Source: Phycisphaerae bacterium
Lineage (GTDB): Bacteria > Planctomycetota > Phycisphaerae > Sedimentisphaerales > Anaerobacaceae
NCBI GenBank assembly: GCA_016782755.1
Contig: JADHXY010000005.1
Span: 1-35,712 of the forward strand
Length of the DNA: 35,712 bases
Direction: 5' to 3'
The notes beneath the pieces were generated by a model that made no database searches, was not told where the DNA came from, and saw only the letters and a list, made by a program, of their open reading frames with translations. Shown piece after piece: positions 1 through 7,602 of this stretch. The position numbers and the translations under genes were made by a program. How positions within the stretch are numbered: the stretch's first letter is position 1; each line of letters begins with the position of its first letter.

Positions 1-37
1 ATAACAGGATTGGACAGGATTTTAAAAAACATATTGA

Positions 38-398
38 ACCACGAAGCATACGAAGAGCACGGAGAAAAAAAGAGAGATTTCAGAGGTTAGAAAAAGACAA
101 AAAAGATTAGCCACGAATTGGTTAGAAGTCAGAGGTCAGAAATCAGATATCAGAAAAAGACAAAAAAGATTTTGACAGTCCCGATTTATCGGGGAACAGG
201 ATTGAACAGGATTTTTAAAAAGAAAAGATAAAAAACTTGAACCACGAATTGACACAAATTATCACGAATTTTAAAAAACTTTTTTATCCCGCAAAGGTGC
301 AGAGGCACAAAGTTATTATTCCCGTTGATTGGTCAATATTTATCCGCCCGTTCGACTTCGCTCAGGGCAGACTCTATGGCGGACTCGTCCAATCTCTT
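38..398 (+). repeat. Dispersed mosaic repeat, copy 1, left part
   Basis: About 302 bp (38-339) align almost without gaps to 30841-31142, roughly 95% identical by eye. The block is built of short modules: ACCACGAA..ACGAA, 'agaagtcagaggtcagaaatc', a CCCGATTTATCGGG palindrome (180-193) and doubled ACAGGATT. Positions 340-380 differ from the other copy and contain the TTCGAC..GCTCAGGG module. Homology resumes for 18 bp (381-398 = 31185-31202) and then stops where the restriction gene island begins. No convincing gene is present in 1-474. The bases before 38 hold a further ACAGGATT pair. Confidence 0.85.
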
Positions 399-474
399 GT
401 GTTGTAATTATATGGATTTGCGGGATTAATACAATATAATCTTTGACGGCAAGTGCGGGGATGAGTGACTTGCA

Positions 475-3234
475 CTAAATTCTTTTTGATTGTTTTTTCT
501 TTTTGGTTTTTTTGTTCAGGATTAACGGCTGAGTGTATTGGCTGTAGAGGGTGAAGAGGTATTCAAGGCGTTCGGTTTCGGTTTTGAAAGCTATGGGTCG
601 ATAGCATTTATCTACGGCTGAGTCTAAGGCATTATGCGTTTTGACCAGATCGGGCGGCATCGTGAGAGGGTCGTAAAGGTCGGCAAGAGAGGAGTCGGGG
701 TATTTTTTTCGAGTGTTGAGAACGGCTTGGGCGGTTGACTCTACGGCTGACATTTGCTTGCTGGTCGGGTTTTTCGGCCACGGATAATTATTGTAAACGA
801 TGTTATTTGAATATCGGTAGTCACTTTTCAATCGACCGCAAGTATATTTCACCCACGCCATGTGCATTTGTGATGTCAAAACGCCAAAGTGATACAAGGT
901 AGCGTCTGTGATAATTAAGCATAGATTACTTGCAATAACATTGGGCGGCATAAAACCAATTGGGATATATTGCCTCCGCTCGGAGGAGACACTAGGGATA
1001 ATTATGTATTTTTTCTCCGTATGTGATATATAGGCAAAAAGAGAAGGGCATGTAGCTAATTCATTGGTTACCTTTCTGGGACTACTCAGTCGAAACTCCC
1101 TAACCATTTCTAAACGCTTAACAATATCTGGATATTCTCGCAATTCCCTTGGATTTACATTTTTAAGCCATAGGCACCACCTCTGAATATTGTTAATTAG
1201 TTCCCGACTCCCAACATATTTTCTAAGAAACTTTTCAGCGCTGGAATTTCGTTTCAAAAATTCGCTTTTCTCGTGTTCATCCAAAAGAAGATGCCCACCA
1301 TCTATAGGTTGATTACCAAATCTAATTTGCGGGACATTAGATATCGGATTACTTCTTGAACCTACAATAACATCGTCTGAATCGACCAAATAAGGGTTGA
1401 TGTTCTTCGCTAAGACTTGATGTGGTTCCCCTTTTATATCTTCGTATTCAAAGATTGTTTTTTCTTCTGCATCAAACGCCGCAAATCCTATTATAACAAC
1501 ATGAACGGCGGCTTTTCCTTTTGCCTCGCTGCTCCAGCTAAACGTGCGGTGCGCAAAATGTATCTTAATGTTATACTTGTTAAATAATTCGTTCCAGAGT
1601 ATTCCTACCTGCTCACCCATTGTGATTGAATTGGTGGAGACGAAGGCGACTTTCTTTTGCGTTCCCTGAATATACTGTGCAGCTTTTAAGTACCATGCTG
1701 AGACATAATCCAGAACACCACAACCTTTAACACTATCAAAGATTTGTTTGATTTCGTCTCTTTGTTTTGTGTCCTGAAACTTTGAACCAATAAACGGAGG
1801 ATTGCCCAAGATATAGTTTATCTCTTCTTTGGGCGTGAATTCTTCCCAGTCAACCTGCAAGGCGTTGTCGTTTAGTATGTGTGCGGATTTGATGAGCGGC
1901 AGTGATGGTCTTTGCAGGTCGATTGCGACTGAGAGTTCGACGTTCATCTGGTGGTCAACGAGCCACATGGCGGTTTCGGCTATTCTGGCGGGGAATTCTT
2001 CGATCTCGATGCCGTGGAACTGTTCGACATTTATTAGCGACAATAATTCGCCCATTACGTGTTGGCGCCGGTGGATTTGTTTTAGAATTTCGATTTCGAG
2101 CCGGCGAAGCTCTCTGTATGTTACAACGAGGAAGTTGCCGCAACCGCAGGCGGGGTCGAAGAATTTGAGGTTTGCGAGTTTTTTGTGAAATTCTGTGAGG
2201 CGTTTGTCTTTGCCGCTCTTGAGGTTTTTTATGTGCTCAAATTCTGTGCGAAGGTCATCGAGGAACAATGGTTCGATAAGTTTGAGGATGTTTTTTTCGG
2301 TTGTGTAATGGGCTCCGATCTCTCTTCGCTGTTTTGTGTTCATTACCGATTGGAACATCGAGCCGAATATAGCGGGTGAAATGTTGCTCCATTCAAAATC
2401 ACAGCATTCTAAAAGCACTCCCCGCATCCTGCTGTTGAAATATACCGTCCGAAGATTCTCTTCAAACAGCCCGCCGTTGACATATGGAAAATCGTTTAGC
2501 GATTCATCGATGTTTTTCTGACGATCTGCTATTTCAGTATTAAGGGTTTGGAAAATGGATGTCAAATGAGTGCCAAGATCGCTGCCGTCCTCGTTGGTTT
2601 TGTCTCTTATGTAATCGGTAAAGATGTTTTTATCAAATATTGCTGTGTCATCTGCAAACATGCAAAAGAGCATACGCATCAAAAGGACTTCTAATTCATG
2701 GCCGGTATAGCCACTTTCTAAAAGTTCATCATGCAGTCTGCCCATCTGCTCGGCGGCTTTTATATTTACCGGCGATTCTTCTTTATATTTCTTTTTGGTA
2801 TATCCGGCTATGAATCCAAACAGACTTACGTTATTGTGCAGTTGAGCAAGGTTAAACTCATTCTGTGTATTGTCATCGAGATTATATAATCGGAAGCGGG
2901 CGAAATCAGAAACCAGCACATACTTGGGAAGCTCATGCTCTTTTAAGCCACTAAAATAATTCAGAGCCTGCGAATATGCCTTGTTAAGGTTTTCACCTCT
3001 GGACTTATGCTCTACGAGCAGCATACCTTTCCAGAATAGGTCTATGAATCCATAATTGTCGTCTACTTTTTTTACCGGTTCTTCAAAACTTGCAACACGT
3101 CTGCGGGTGATACCAAAGATATTGAAGAATGCGTTCCAGAAAGATTGAGCCTCAGAGCGTTCTCGGTTCTCGTTTTCCCAGTCTCTACTAAAATCCATCG
3201 CGCGATGTTTAATTTCATTCCAACTGATCGGCAT
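475..3234 (-). CDS. MmeI-like type IIL restriction-modification enzyme (fused endonuclease, methyltransferase and specificity domain)
   Basis: Single-chain restriction-modification enzyme: the family cuts DNA at a fixed distance from its site and protects the host by adenine methylation of one strand, using one target-recognition domain for both activities. From the chosen start it is 919 aa, the length I recall for MmeI. Visible parts: N-terminal nuclease D-X9-E-X-K (D65, E75, K77, in GFIDLFWKG..EHKSRG); helical linker; methyltransferase motif X GAHYT (307-311), motif I DPACGCGNFL (360-369), motif IV NPPF (478-481); putative target-recognition region about 610-790; C-terminal tail. An in-frame ATG 15 bp upstream (3249) exists, but the chosen ATG has AGGA six bases ahead and its SWNEIKHRAMDFS beginning matches the family. 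The gene stands alone, consistent with a self-sufficient type IIL enzyme, and sits inside a split repeat, suggesting horizontal acquisition. The recognition sequence cannot be read from this. Confidence 0.9.
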   Translation of the reverse strand: MPISWNEIKHRAMDFSRDWENENRERSEAQSFWNAFFNIFGITRRRVASFEEPVKKVDDNYGFIDLFWKGMLLVEHKSRGENLNKAYSQALNYFSGLKEHELPKYVLVSDFARFRLYNLDDNTQNEFNLAQLHNNVSLFGFIAGYTKKKYKEESPVNIKAAEQMGRLHDELLESGYTGHELEVLLMRMLFCMFADDTAIFDKNIFTDYIRDKTNEDGSDLGTHLTSIFQTLNTEIADRQKNIDESLNDFPYVNGGLFEENLRTVYFNSRMRGVLLECCDFEWSNISPAIFGSMFQSVMNTKQRREIGAHYTTEKNILKLIEPLFLDDLRTEFEHIKNLKSGKDKRLTEFHKKLANLKFFDPACGCGNFLVVTYRELRRLEIEILKQIHRRQHVMGELLSLINVEQFHGIEIEEFPARIAETAMWLVDHQMNVELSVAIDLQRPSLPLIKSAHILNDNALQVDWEEFTPKEEINYILGNPPFIGSKFQDTKQRDEIKQIFDSVKGCGVLDYVSAWYLKAAQYIQGTQKKVAFVSTNSITMGEQVGILWNELFNKYNIKIHFAHRTFSWSSEAKGKAAVHVVIIGFAAFDAEEKTIFEYEDIKGEPHQVLAKNINPYLVDSDDVIVGSRSNPISNVPQIRFGNQPIDGGHLLLDEHEKSEFLKRNSSAEKFLRKYVGSRELINNIQRWCLWLKNVNPRELREYPDIVKRLEMVREFRLSSPRKVTNELATCPSLFAYISHTEKKYIIIPSVSSERRQYIPIGFMPPNVIASNLCLIITDATLYHFGVLTSQMHMAWVKYTCGRLKSDYRYSNNIVYNNYPWPKNPTSKQMSAVESTAQAVLNTRKKYPDSSLADLYDPLTMPPDLVKTHNALDSAVDKCYRPIAFKTETERLEYLFTLYSQYTQPLILNKKTKKKKQSKRI

Positions 3235-3337
3235 GTTTTGTCCTGTCATCTCTTTTGGCTAAGTATTTTAATTGTTGGCATTATGACGGAATGGGGATAA
3301 AGAGTAAAGGGAAAACTATAAAAGAAGTTAGAAAGGT

Positions 3338-3412
3338 TTTAGATTGCCTCGCTTCAATCAACTACATCGGGAACAAATTTAATAGACCCATTCGGCTGCG
3401 CTCAGGGTGACG
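3338..3412 (+). repeat. Dispersed mosaic repeat, copy 1, right part
   Basis: Positions 3338-3412 match 31217-31290 with one indel, including TTTAGATTGCC, GGGAACAAATTTAATAGACCC and CTCAGGGTGACG. In the other copy this piece lies only 14 bp after the module that ends here at 398. In this copy the two pieces are 2,939 bp apart with the restriction gene between them. The rest of the 3235-3592 gap holds only AT-rich sequence and a possible coding remnant. Confidence 0.75.
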
Positions 3413-3552
3413 GAAATACTGGATTCGGGGCCTTCTTCCCGATCAAGTACATCTGGAAGAAGTGGGGCTGGGATGATATAATAATTCTGGCTCTTCGGAA
3501 TAATTTGTGGGTAAAAAAGTTTGCAATGGTATGGGAAAAGTTTAAGATGTAA
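3343..3552 (+). pseudogene. Possible 3' remnant of an unknown tryptophan-rich protein
   Basis: After a TAG at 3340 one frame stays open to TAA at 3550-3552, with no usable start codon near its beginning. The part after the repeat (from about 3412) reads like protein: TGFGAFFPIKYIWKKWGW followed by a hydrophobic/basic tail ending WEKFKM. This could be the C-terminal end of a gene whose front was lost when the repeat or the restriction island arrived. It may equally be chance; I do not recognise a family. Confidence 0.25.
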
Positions 3553-3592
3553 TAAGGATTACATAATATTATTTATTTGGGGGTTTTAAAAA

Positions 3593-4015
3593 ATGGGGAC
3601 AGAAATTAATCGAGTAGATATATGGGCGGCAAGTATTTCTGATAGTTGCGGCAGTTTGGCGTGCAAGTTTAGGTCTTTGGCGGAGGTTGGTATAGATATT
3701 GAATTTGGCATAGCTCGGCGATGTCATGATATCCCGGGAGAAGCAGTAGCTTTTGTTGCTGGTATTTCGGGGGCGGAACAGGAAAGAGCGGCTGAGAATG
3801 CCGGCTTTAAGGAGACAGAGTCTCTTGCGGCTTTGCGGGTTATAAGCGATGACCGGAGCGGTCTTGGTGCGAGCGTTACCGAATGTATTGCTAAGGCAGG
3901 GATTAATCTGCGTGGATTTTCTGGCGTTAAGGTCGGCAACAAAGTGGTATTCCATATCGCATTTGATTCAAATGAGGATGCAGATAAGGCGATGGCGAGC
4001 CTTAGTGAGATTTAA
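3593..4015 (+). CDS. Small protein with two ACT domains
   Basis: A 140-aa protein made of two ACT modules in tandem (about residues 8-72 and 80-140) and nothing else. ACT domains bind small ligands, usually amino acids, and pair into beta-alpha-beta-beta-alpha-beta regulatory dimers. The second repeat is the clearer one: RVISDDRSGLGASVTE, then a helix, then INLRGFSGVKVGNKVVF, with the D-x-x-G-x-G-like turn between strand and helix. Stand-alone ACT proteins of this size usually act as amino-acid-responsive regulators, but the ligand and partner here are unknown. A G-run lies 11-15 bases before the ATG. It is convergent with the ferritin-like gene and looks monocistronic. Confidence 0.7.
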   Translation: MGTEINRVDIWAASISDSCGSLACKFRSLAEVGIDIEFGIARRCHDIPGEAVAFVAGISGAEQERAAENAGFKETESLAALRVISDDRSGLGASVTECIAKAGINLRGFSGVKVGNKVVFHIAFDSNEDADKAMASLSEI

Positions 4016-4050
4016 GAAAATTTCAGATTACTACAATTGCCGAAGGGATT

Positions 4051-4473
4051 TTATTTCCCGAGTGCCTCGGTGAGGTCCATGGCGTGCTCCTGTTCGACGG
4101 CGAGAATTTTTCTTATCTGTTCAGCGAGGGCATATTCCTTTAGCTGCTCGGCTTGTTCTGTCCGCATTTTGTACCTGTTTATTGCATCGTTTTCCCCGGC
4201 GAGGTCCTGATCGAGCATTTCGATGTTGTCGTTCGAGATGTGAATCGCCCCGACATCTACGGACGGCGAGCCTCCGAGATAGTCAATCTGGTCGGCGAGT
4301 ACCTGTGCATGGCCGAACTCCTCGGTAGCGTGTATCTTTAGCTCTTTTATAATGCTGCCGTATGCGGCTCCGCTCATAACGGAGGCGTGGTTGATGTATT
4401 GTATGCCGGCAGAGTATTCGAGCTTCAAATCTACGTTCAATAAATCGATAAGTTTTTCAATAGTGATTTCCAT
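4051..4473 (-). CDS. Bacterioferritin-like diiron protein
   Basis: A 140-aa four-helix ferritin-like protein expected to oxidise and store iron, or protect against oxidative damage, in the cytoplasm. The full bacterioferritin ferroxidase set is readable at the right spacing: E19, E52 and H55 (EEFGH), E94, E127 and H130 (EQEH). The residue after E52 is Phe (F53), where classical bacterioferritin has the haem-ligating Met52, and the chain is about 18 residues shorter than E. coli Bfr, so a haem-free small ferritin is likely. A good ribosome site (TTAGGAG) lies seven bases before the ATG. About 280 bp separate it from the PEP-CTERM cluster; no clear Fur or PerR box was found upstream. Confidence 0.85.
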   Translation of the reverse strand: MEITIEKLIDLLNVDLKLEYSAGIQYINHASVMSGAAYGSIIKELKIHATEEFGHAQVLADQIDYLGGSPSVDVGAIHISNDNIEMLDQDLAGENDAINRYKMRTEQAEQLKEYALAEQIRKILAVEQEHAMDLTEALGK

Positions 4474-4629
4474 TTTTTTCTCCTAATTTTTTTATGCGTA
4501 TTGTCATAGTGATTTCCCCATGAGGGACAGACACTGTAATGTAATTCTTTTGTGATGATAATATGCTGCTTTGGGTGTGTATATAAGGGTAGTTTCTGTT
4601 TTTGGTATAGGGGGTTTTGCTGATAATCA

Positions 4630-4662
4630 AAAAACCCGACGATAAACTATCACCGGGTTTTT
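4630..4662 (-). terminator. Rho-independent terminator of the PEP-CTERM cluster
   Basis: A 9-bp inverted repeat AAAAACCCG (4630-4638) / CGGGTTTTT (4654-4662) with a 15-base loop. Read on the minus strand it ends in a T-run, and it lies 90 bp after the last PEP-CTERM stop codon. The stem is flanked by A and T runs, so it could also work on the plus strand. Confidence 0.75.
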
Positions 4663-4751
4663 AATTTGCCATATATATTATGGCCGCTAAGGGGGAAAAT
4701 TGTCAAAATTAAAATTTAGTTTTTTAATATCTCCAAAACTACATACTGAGA

Positions 4752-5312
4752 TTAAACTTTTCTTTTGTACCTTGCCATTAAGGCGGCTGCGGAAAGGAGG
4801 ATTATCGTTGCAGGCTCTGGAACTTCTGGCACAGGGAAAGGATCATCTTCTGGAAATTCTTCTTCGCCGCCTCCGCCATCATCACCACCGCCACCGCCAG
4901 TGTAAGAAGTGTTCGAATAATCAACGGCTTTTCCATAAAGACCACCGACAGGGGAACTCCTTATGACCTTTGATGCAGCAAGGTAATCGTATCCGACTCT
5001 CTGATAGACGGCTATGATTATCTTGGGCGAATCCAGGTAAGCTACCGTTGAATTAGATGTCGTATCCGATACATCGCCAATCCAATAAACAAATTGATAT
5101 CCAGGCTTTGGCACCGCGTTAAGAGTGACTTGCGAGCCTGTATCAAAATTATGCACTCCCGTTCCCGGGGTGATAGTTCCTCCATCGGGGGGCGACTGCT
5201 GTAGCATAATAGCGTTGCTCCCGACCTGCGCAGAAAGCCCTGCAGATATCATCATTGTACTAAATACAATGGCAATAAGCATTGTATTTAGACCTTTATT
5301 GAACCTTTTCAT
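4752..5312 (-). CDS. PEP-CTERM protein with InlB B-like repeat
   Basis: A secreted protein of 186 aa from the chosen start. It has a basic N-terminus and a hydrophobic signal segment (residues about 10-28). Next comes a region resembling the divergent InlB B-repeat fold (GGTITPGTG, then GSQVTLNAVPKPGYQFVYW), then a Gly/Asp/Glu-rich linker. The C-terminus is a PEP-CTERM sorting tail: VPEPAT, a hydrophobic helix and RYKRKV. In this pathway an exosortase in the inner membrane recognises PEP, cleaves the tail and the protein goes to the surface or matrix. The ATG at 5312 is chosen because GAGGA lies six bases upstream; the ATG at 5318 directly abuts that site. It is last in a run of four such genes, just before a terminator. 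Confidence 0.8.
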   Translation of the reverse strand: MKRFNKGLNTMLIAIVFSTMMISAGLSAQVGSNAIMLQQSPPDGGTITPGTGVHNFDTGSQVTLNAVPKPGYQFVYWIGDVSDTTSNSTVAYLDSPKIIIAVYQRVGYDYLAASKVIRSSPVGGLYGKAVDYSNTSYTGGGGGDDGGGGEEEFPEDDPFPVPEVPEPATIILLSAAALMARYKRKV

Positions 5313-5359
5313 CACCATTCCTCGTCATTCATTACCATTTCTTGTTAATTTCTTAGCAT

Positions 5360-5983
5360 CTACGATTGACGCTTTTTCTTTCTCAAAAGTAGAACCACTC
5401 CCGTTGTCATCAAAGCGATCGTAGCTGGCTCAGGGTTCGGTATCGGAGCCTGTCCATCAGCAGGCTGAGAAAAACTGTACGAACCGGCAGTCCAGTTATG
5501 GTCGCTGCTTAAAACCAGAAAATATGAATGCTCTCCGGCAACCAGCAAACCATTATCAAATACCCATGTAGCCTTTGAAAAAGACGGGTTGAAATATTCG
5601 TCAGTGGTATCAACATTGTCTCCGGAGCCGTCGTTCTGCGAATCTATATCGTTGTAGTTTGCGATTGCGTTTTCGCCTATATTGAAGATCGAGAAGAAAG
5701 AGATAGGGTCAGTATTTACCTGGTCACAAAATATCTGATAAGCGTAGATGTATTGTCCTGATCCCGGATTAGCAATTCCGGATGGCGAGGCCTGCTGTGT
5801 ATCGTAAACGGCAAAGTCAATTTTACCGGCTATTCCTCCGGCTGTGGTAGGCTGAGAAAAATAGCTTGTACCCTGATAGATTCCTCCGCCCGGCAAAATT
5901 TCTACTGTTCCGGCATCAGCTAAGCCAGTGATTGAAACAATCAACAGCACTGATGTCAGAATTTTAAAAACTGAACTACTCAT
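5360..5983 (-). CDS. PEP-CTERM protein, paralogue of its upstream neighbour
   Basis: A secreted protein of 207 aa: signal peptide (about residues 1-24, ending in ADA), a beta-rich body, and a PEP-CTERM tail (NPEPATIALM, hydrophobic helix, RKKKRQS). The stretch IDFAVYD...QYIYAYQIF closely resembles VDYAVYA...EYVYAYQLF in the protein encoded at 6010-6627, with the same spacing to the signal region, so the two look like a tandem duplication that has diverged. The ATG at 5983 has GGGAG five bases upstream; a TTG 12 bp earlier lacks a site. No enzymatic motif is visible; a structural or matrix role is an inference. Confidence 0.8.
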   Translation of the reverse strand: MSSSVFKILTSVLLIVSITGLADAGTVEILPGGGIYQGTSYFSQPTTAGGIAGKIDFAVYDTQQASPSGIANPGSGQYIYAYQIFCDQVNTDPISFFSIFNIGENAIANYNDIDSQNDGSGDNVDTTDEYFNPSFSKATWVFDNGLLVAGEHSYFLVLSSDHNWTAGSYSFSQPADGQAPIPNPEPATIALMTTGVVLLLRKKKRQS

Positions 5984-6009
5984 AATAACTCCCAAAATTT
6001 TAAGTAAAT

Positions 6010-6627
6010 TTACGCTTTTCTTTTTCTACGTAAGAGTGCAGCTGCACCAAACCCAAGTAGTGCAATTGTAGCCGGTTCCGGTACGCTCGGCGTCGGCAGG
6101 CTTATAACGGCTCCTCCGGAGATTCCGCCGCTAACGACGGCACCACCCATTTGGGGGCCATATTCGCTTGTAAATACCAAAGCTGTACTCTTGCTGCCGG
6201 CTGTAACAGGCTGAAAGAACATGTACATAACAGATTGACTCATGGTGAAGCCGGCGCCGGCACTCATTGCTCCTCCGGTTGTCCCTATAGAGGGATCTGA
6301 AAAGGCATTGCTTGCGGTAATACCAGGGCTGAGGCCAATCGTCAACGAATCCATCGAGACATCGGAATTGCTGCTGTTGAAAAGCTGGTAGGCATAGACA
6401 TACTCATCAGTAGGCAATGTCAACAAGCCTGAATATGCACCTGGAGCATACACAGCATAGTCAACATATCCTTCAAAATCGTAAGTGGTCGATCCGAATG
6501 TAATTGACGTGCTGAATGTAGGCGTGGAGCTTTTCATTAAAGCAGCGGGGTCAGTGGCTAAGCTGCCATATGCTGTCGGTATGCCCAATGCAACCAACAA
6601 TAAAAAATAAATCCATTTTTTCTTCAT
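6010..6627 (-). CDS. PEP-CTERM protein
   Basis: A secreted 205-aa protein: MKKKWIYFLLLVALGIP signal segment ending near AYG, a Gly/Ser/Thr-rich body, and a canonical exosortase sorting tail (VPEPATIALLGFGAAALL followed by RRKRKA). The body carries the same DYAVYA...YVYAYQLF block as the downstream neighbour. GGAGG lies ten bases before the ATG. Only 26 bp separate it from the next gene and 40 bp from the previous one, so the four PEP-CTERM genes are probably co-transcribed. No exosortase gene is in the window, so the sorting enzyme must be encoded elsewhere. Confidence 0.82.
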   Translation of the reverse strand: MKKKWIYFLLLVALGIPTAYGSLATDPAALMKSSTPTFSTSITFGSTTYDFEGYVDYAVYAPGAYSGLLTLPTDEYVYAYQLFNSSNSDVSMDSLTIGLSPGITASNAFSDPSIGTTGGAMSAGAGFTMSQSVMYMFFQPVTAGSKSTALVFTSEYGPQMGGAVVSGGISGGAVISLPTPSVPEPATIALLGFGAAALLRRKRKA

Positions 6628-6667
6628 CTTCTTTAGACCTCCAAATCTTCTTAAAAATAACTTTTAA

Positions 6668-7042
6668 TTACTCTTTTTTGTTTCTTATTAAGCCGCCCAA
6701 AAACAACGCAACCAAACCACCGAGACACGGAATAACAATAGTGGCAGGTTCTGGTACTTGAAAGCCGATAATTGCACAGCTGCTCTGGCCGGTGTTGTTG
6801 TCATCAAAAGAATCTATGGCGACAGCCTCGGGGTAACAATCGGCAAATACCTGATTTGAGATACCCTGGTTGTAATTTGCGGCAAGATTGCTGCTGGAAG
6901 TCAGTTGCGGTTTTTCGTTTAACTGGAAGGTGTACAAACCAACATCGCTACTCTCGAAATTCTGCCGCTGGCCAAATGCGGAGGAAAAAAGTATCGCGAA
7001 AACAATAATTACAGCCACACTCATAACATTTTTAATCATCAT
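6668..7042 (-). CDS. Small PEP-CTERM protein
   Basis: A 124-aa secreted protein, first in the PEP-CTERM run. It has a hydrophobic signal segment (residues about 5-24, ending SAFG), a short polar body of about 70 residues with two cysteines, and the sorting tail VPEPATIVIPCLGGLVALF followed by IRNKKE. Two adjacent ATG codons (7042, 7039) follow GGAGTAGG; either could be used. Its upstream region is the long leader with four repeated elements, so it is probably the gene that carries regulation of the cluster. The body resembles no family I know. Confidence 0.75.
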   Translation of the reverse strand: MMIKNVMSVAVIIVFAILFSSAFGQRQNFESSDVGLYTFQLNEKPQLTSSSNLAANYNQGISNQVFADCYPEAVAIDSFDDNNTGQSSCAIIGFQVPEPATIVIPCLGGLVALFLGGLIRNKKE

Positions 7043-7135
7043 CCTACTCCAAATTTACTATTTTGAATTCACATATTTCTGTTTGCAAAATTGCCCGGCT
7101 ATATCTGCCAGACAAATCTGCAAACAACGCCAATA

Positions 7136-7400
7136 TGAGTTTTCCTGCCTCCAAGCTGAACGCTATTGATTTTTTCAATTAAGCTTTCACCCGGTCTTGT
7201 GAGTTTTCTACCACCCCTGATAGATAAAAATACAACAACTAAATTTTCAAATATACAAACTGCAGGCGCAGAATCTGCGCGGTAACTATTTTGAGTTTTC
7301 TTCTATCCCCTGAAAATACAGCACCACTAATAAAAAATCATGGTGCAAAAAAAGTAAAGCCTTTGAGTTTTCTCTTCAGCCCCCAAGCTGATAGTGGGAT
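7136..7400 (-). promoter_or_regulatory. Four-copy TGAGTTTTC element in the leader of the PEP-CTERM cluster
   Basis: The 560-bp gap 7043-7602 has no gene. It holds four direct copies of TGAGTTTTCY followed after 2-7 bases by a C-rich stretch and CTGA, starting at 7136, 7200, 7292 and 7364 (spacings 64, 92 and 72). The copies at 7200 and 7292 also share AAAATACA..CA..ACTAA further on; those at 7136 and 7364 share CCAAGCTGA. In the direction of the cluster they read TCAG-G-run-AGAAAACTCA. A perfect 7-bp-arm palindrome GCGCAGAATCTGCGC lies at 7266-7280, and a GCACCA/TGGTGC hairpin at 7321-7346. These may be operator sites or repeated RNA motifs; function is unknown. Confidence 0.45.
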
Positions 7401-7602
7401 TAGAACATATTTGTAATTTAAAGTCAAGAATAATTTTGAAAATTTACGAAAAAAGATTGAAATGGTCTATTATAATACCCAAAATAAGCTGTTTTCCGCC
7501 TCAAAAAAAAGGTTTTATCGGAAGTTTGATAATATTTAAAAAAATAATTAGCAAATCAAAAATATGATTTTTCTTCATAAAAGCAAAGGCTGTTGATTTT
7601 TG

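Noticed and set aside
1829-2521. Several plus-strand frames opposite the restriction gene
   Set aside because: They lie within the methyltransferase motifs of the opposite strand and show no known domain.
3569-3955. 128-codon minus-strand open frame opposite the ACT protein
   Set aside because: The plus-strand frame has two recognisable ACT domains; the opposite frame has none.
7081-7125. Possible sigma-54 promoter (TGGCA..GC on the minus strand) before the first PEP-CTERM gene
   Set aside because: The GG-to-GC spacing is 8 and not 10 bases, so it does not fit the -24/-12 consensus.
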